A stretch of DNA of 64,000 nucleotides from Nemertoderma westbladi (Eukaryota; Xenacoelomorpha; Nemertodermatida; Nemertodermatidae). Position numbers and translations under genes: made by a program. Shown here piece after piece: positions 48,101 to 54,100 of the stretch. The notes under the pieces were generated by a model that did no database searches, was not told the DNA's origin, and saw only the letters and a program-made list of their open reading frames with translations. The stretch's first letter is position 1; the number at the start of each line of letters is the position of its first letter. The DNA lies in assembly GCA_032718475.1 (NCBI GenBank), contig JAUCBJ010004906.1, positions 1 to 64,000 of the forward strand, given 5' to 3'.

Positions 48101-51100
48101 AAAAACATCATTGTAAATTTGTTTATAATTTATTGATACTCTTTTACTCTGGATGGATAGGCGGTGTGCGGGGGTGGGGGGGGGGGGGGGGGGGGGTGTT
48201 AAAGATGAATTATTATGAAATTCTTGGATATTACTATGAACTTTGCAGCTTAACTAAGGCTTGGAGTGAGTTTATATGTAACACAGTAATTTTCTGTGAG
48301 ACTAAAAGAAACATTTTATTATTAAATCTGCCAAAGCGAAAAATTACTAATAATTAAAGTAGAAAATGTATTAACGACTTTTAAAGGAAACAATAACTAT
48401 ATTTACAACGAACTACAACCATCTGCCGGTTGCGTTGTAAATGAAACTCTGTTTCTCCGGATACTCGGGTCTGTAGGTAGCTGGTCCGGGTTTCTCTGTC
48501 GGGTCCGGAGCTATCCAACGCTCAGTGTTACTAACGAAGTAAGAACCCCTAATGTAGCCGCGTCTGGGACCCCCAATGTCTGTGGCGATATCGTAGGCGC
48601 CTGGTCCGGGGGCGGGGGGCGTGGGGGGCAGAGCCACGGGGGCCGCCGAGATACCCAGGTAGTGTCGACGGGGCAGGACGATGCGTTTAGCCGGCTCGAT
48701 GGGCGCCCCGGGGTTGTACTGGGCGGGACCCGGGCCGGGGGCACCGTCCAACGCCACCTTGCGTTGAGTACGGGAACGGAAGCTGGAGACCACGCTCTTA
48801 GCTGTTGGATGGAGGATGTCGTCTTTAACGTTGTAATGCCCGGGCGCCGGGGCAACGTTAGTGACGTCAGTGAATCCTATTCGCTTACTGGTCGAACGGA
48901 ATGCGGACGCCGCACCTCCTGACTCCGCCAACGGTTTCCCGCCATCCCGACACGTCTGTACGTTATACTGCGGCCCGGGTACGTCAGCGACCTTGTCGTG
49001 CGGCGCCGCGTACGGGAGAACGAATCCGGCGCTGCGTCGCGTCGGGTTGCGAACCGAGAGACCCGCGGTCTCGTAGCAACCGGGTCCCGGGGCGGGGTCC
49101 CGCTGCGCGCGCGGCATGCGCCTCCCGCGGGACGCGAAGGAACCGGTCCCCTTCGTGGAGACGGGCCCCCCCACGGAACCCGGTCGGTAGGCCCCAGGGC
49201 CCGGTACATCCGAGGTCGTCCCGTCCTCGAACCGCCTCGCCGTGGAACCGAACCCACGCGAGTCCGAGTTGTCCGTCACTATGGTACGGTACTTGGAGGG
49301 TATCGAGCAGCGGGCTGTTGGTGTGGGTCGACTCTTGTACAACCTACCGACCGCGCCAGACGGAGCTGTACTCCGTCGGCCCTCCATCGACCCTATTGGT
49401 TTAATACTATCCACCATAAAACTCATAGTTCGTATCGGTGTCGGTGGTAAAATAAATTACCAACTTGGTAATAAACTTTGTGGAATTAAAGTGAAATAAA
49501 TAATCATATAATTGTATTAATTTTATTATATATTTTCAATAATTATCCATAATATTTATTCTTAATCAAAATTATAATTCAATTGCAATAATAGCATTAT
49601 CTTTAAGTTTATATTATAAACGCCACGTCCATCCAAACTAGCAACAATCAGTTTGTTATTAGGCGGGTTGCCCGGCAACCATTATATTTGCTATGAAACT
49701 CCTTAATGATTTACGCGGGTAATTCAAATACTCTGTAATGAATGGGATAATAGTTTAGGCTTGTTAAGCCAAGGAATGCCTGTTCATCACCATGGGTGAT
49801 CTTCCACGGTAATCCCTTCCACTCTGTTTCCTAAAGGAATGCCTGTTCACCACCATGGGTGATCTTCCACAGTAAACCCTTCCACTCTGTTTCCTAAAGG
49901 AATGCCTGTTCACCACCATGGGTGATCTTCCACAGTAAACCCTTCCAATCTGTTTCCTAAAGGAATGCCTGTTCACCACCATGGGTAATCTTCCACAGTA
50001 AACCCTTCCACTCTGTTTCCTAAAGGAATGCCTGTTCACCAACATGGGTGATCTTCCACAGTAAACCCTTCCACTCTGTTTCCTAAAGGAATGCCTGTTC
50101 ACCAACATGGGTGATCTTCCACAGTAAACCCTTCCAATCTGTTTCCTAAAGGAATGCCTGTTCACCACCACGGGTGATCTTCCACAGTAAACCCTTCCAC
50201 TCTGTTTCCTAAAGGAATGCCTGTTCACCAACATGGGTGATCTTCCACAGTAAACCCTTCCACTCTGTTTCCTAAAGGAATGCCTGTTCACCAACATGGG
50301 TGATCTTCCACAGTAAACCCTTCCAATCTGTTTTCTAAAGGAATGCCTGTTCACCACCATGGGTAATCTTCCACAGAAAACCCTTCCAATCTGTTTTCTA
50401 AAGGAATGCCTGTTCACCACCATGGGTGATCTTCCACAGTAAACCCTTCCACTCTGTTTCCTAAAGGAATGTCTGTTCACCACCATGGGTGATCTTCCAC
50501 AGTATACCTTTCCACTCTGTTTCCTAAAGGAATGCCTGTTCACCACCATGGATGATCTTCCACAGTAAACCCTTCCAATATGTTTTCTAAAGGAATGCCT
50601 GTTCACCACCATGGGTAATCTTCCACAGAAAACCCTTCCAATCTGTTTTCTAAAGGAATGCCTGTTCACCACCATGGGTGATCTTCCACAGTAAACCCTT
50701 CCAATCTGTTTTCTAAAGGAATGCCTGTTCACCACCATGGGTGATCTTCCACAGCAAACCCTTCCACTCTGTTTCCTAAAGGAATGTCTGTTCACCACCA
50801 TGGGTGATCTTCCACAGTATACCTTTCCACTCTGTTTCCTAAAGGAACGCCTGTTCACTACCGTGGGTGATCTCCCACAGTAAACCCTTCCACTCTGTTT
50901 CCTAAAGGAATGCCTGTTCACCAACATGGGTGATCTTCCACAGTAAACTCTTCCAATCTGTTTTCTAAAGGAATGCCTGTTCACCACCATGGATGATCTT
51001 CCACAGTAAACCCTTCCACATTGTCTCATAAAGGAATGTTTGTTCACCACCATGGGTGATCTTCCACAGTAAACCCTTCCACTCTGTATCCCAAAGGAAT

Positions 51101-54100
51101 GCCTGTTCACTACCATGGGTGATCTTCCACGGTAATCCCTTCCACTCTGTTTCCCAAAGGAATGCCTGTTCACCAACATGGTTGATCTTCCACAGTAAAC
51201 CCTTCCACCATGTTTCCTAAAGGAATGCATGTTCACCACCATTGGTGATCTTCCATAGTAAACCCTTCCACTCTGTATCCTAAAGGAATGCCTGTTCACC
51301 ACCATGGATGATCTTCCACTGTAAACCCTTCCACATTGTATCATAAAGGAATGCCTGTTCACTACCATGGATGATCTTCCACAGTAAACACTTCCACTCT
51401 GTTTCCCTTAGGAATGCCTGTTCACCACCATGGGTGATCTTCCACAGTAAATCCTTCCACTCTGTTACCTAAAGGAATGCCTGTTCACCACCATGGGTGA
51501 TCTTCCACAGTATACCTTTCCACTCTGTTTCCTAAAGGAATGCCTGTTCACCACCATGGATGATCTTCCACTGTAAACCCTTCCACATTGTATCATAAAG
51601 GAATGCCTGTTCACTACCATGGATGATCTTCCACAGTAAACACTTCCACTCTGTTTCCCTTAGGAATGCCTGTTCACCACCATGGGTGATCTTCCACAGT
51701 AAATCCTTCCACTCTGTTTCCTAAAGGAATGCCTGTTCACCACCATGGGTGATCTTCCACAGTAAATCCTTCCACTCTGTTTCCTAAAGGAATGCCTGTT
51801 CACCACCAGGGGTGATCTTCCACAGTATACCTTTCCACTCTGTTTCCTAAAGGAATGCCTGTTCACCACCATGGATGATCTTCCACTGTAAACCCTTCCA
51901 CATTGTATCATAAAGGAATGCCTGTTCACTACCATGGATGATCTTCCACAGTAAACACTTCCACTCTGTTTCCCTTAGGAATGCCTGTTCACCACCATGG
52001 GTGATCTTCCACAGTAAATCCTTCCACTCTGTTTCCTAAAGGAATGCCTGTTCACCACCATGGGTGATCTTCCACAGAAAACTCTTCCACAGTAAACCCT
52101 TCCACTCTGTTTCCTAAAGGAATACCTTTTCACCACCGGGTGATCTTCCACAGTAAACCTTTCCACTCTGTTTCATAAAGGAATGCCTGTTCACCAACAT
52201 GGGTGATCTTCCACAGTAAACTCTTCCACTCTGTTTCCTAAAGGAATACCTTTTCACCACCGGGTGATCTTCCACAGTAAACCCTTCCACTCTGTTACCT
52301 AAAGGAATGCCTGTTCACCACCATGGGTGATCTCCCACAGTAAACCCTTCCACTCTGTATCCTAAAGGAATGCCTGTTCACCACCATGGATGATCTTCCA
52401 CAGTAAACACTTCCACATTGTCTCATAAAGGAATGTCTGTTCACCACCATGGATGACCTTCCACAGTAAACCCTCCCACTGTTTCCTAAAGGAATGCCTG
52501 TTCACCACCATGGGTGATCTTCCACAGTAAACCCTCCCATTCTGTTTCCTAAAGGAATGCCTGTTCACCACCATGGGTGATCGTCCACAGTAAACCCTTC
52601 CACTCTGTTTCCTAAAGGAATGCCTGTTCACCACCATGTGTTCTTCCACATTAAACCCTTCCACTCTATTTCCTAAAGGAATGCCTGTTCACCACCATGG
52701 GTGATCTTCCACAGTAAACCCTTCCACTCTGCTCCCTAAAGGAATGCCTGTTCACCATCATGGGTGATCTTCCACAGTAAACCCTTCCACTCTGTTTCCC
52801 AAGTTACCTTGGTTCCCATTTATCGACCGTAGGTAAGGGTGAATGCCAGGGTTGGGCTATGCTGCAGCATTTAAAGCACTGCGTCCAAATAGTGCATGCA
52901 TCTAAGGGTCGAACCAGGGCTACATGATTGTCCACCACTAGACCAAGCTGCGCTGCTTGGTCTGTAAATACTCTGTAATACACATTCAATTACAATATAA
53001 CGAACTGGCTGTTTTATATCTGCAGTATTAGCTCATTGTGGCAAATATAACAATACTACATTATTATTGGTTGGTATGGGGTGCGTAAGTACTAATAGTA
53101 TGTAATAAGGTTACCTAGCAACACGTTGAGATGACGTATAACAGTGTTCATGGCCTTGCCACTGGTTCTTTCGTCCTCAGTATAATCATCCTTCAACGGC
53201 GTTCCCATAAACTTCATCAATAAACTTATCGTCTTTTGGACGGTTTCTCTAAAATTAGATAACAAAATATTAATCATATTTGGTATTTTAGTGATGTTTG
53301 TAAACATGTGACGTCATTAGCTAAAGAGGTTAAATAAAAACGAATTCATGTGAATGGCGGTTTTGTATTTCATTTTATTTTTATTTTTCATCGCGAATGC
53401 GCCGCGATTGCTATAATTAAGTAAAATGGTCGGACATAATTTAATATATAAATATAGGACGTTATATGCAAGCAATATAGTAAAATACTCAGGTTTAATT
53501 TATTTTGTAACACTATATCGCTCTATGTTTTATTGAAGAATTGAGCAACAAAAAAAGTACCAATTTAAGAATAAAATTACGTATTAAAAGGGAAAAAAAC
53601 ACAGAAATTAATTTTCAATATTCTCTCTACCCTTTATTAACCTCGTTGGCGCTCGGTAAATAAAATACCTCGAGAATAGTGAAAATAATTCTACTTTTTT
53701 CCCACGTAATAAATAAATAATTACTATTTTTCGATTTTTTATAACTCAGAATCTAATTGAATCACGGCAATCATATCGATTGACTTCTCACTCAATACAA
53801 TAATATATCAAACAAAATTAACAAATTAATAAAGAAAATTAATCAGCAAAACGCCAGCCACCCCCCAGCGGTAGATGGAATAAATAAATATGAAAATGTG
53901 AACTGTATAAATAAAGTAAACCGTATTTCACGCGGTACTCGCGAGCGGTAATATTCAAGCAAACGAGCAACTAGAGTTAGTGGAATATAAAATATAGACC
54001 AAAGTGAAATACGGGTACTTTATTTAATTCGATTGCACCCGGCTAGACGGACACAATATACTGAAATAATATCTTGGTATTATATTTCGCGCTATAAAAT

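Larger units (their letters stand above)
27064..53114 (-). other. 26-kb UNC79 intron containing three genes
   Basis: Bounded by donor TTGCTAG|GTAACC (53114) and the acceptor at 27064. Both sides are phase 1 and the protein reads [14 protein letters not shown] across it. Inside lie furin (36560-39993), HMCES (42142-43065) and STPG1 (48413-49426), all on the host strand, together with two SINE-VNTR composites, a SINE-derived 63-bp VNTR and a LINE fragment. Confidence 0.75.

Noticed and set aside
49764-52664. 534-codon [20 protein letters not shown] repeat protein
   Set aside because: Unit length 63 is a multiple of 3, so one frame stays open; there is no start context, splice model or conserved family.
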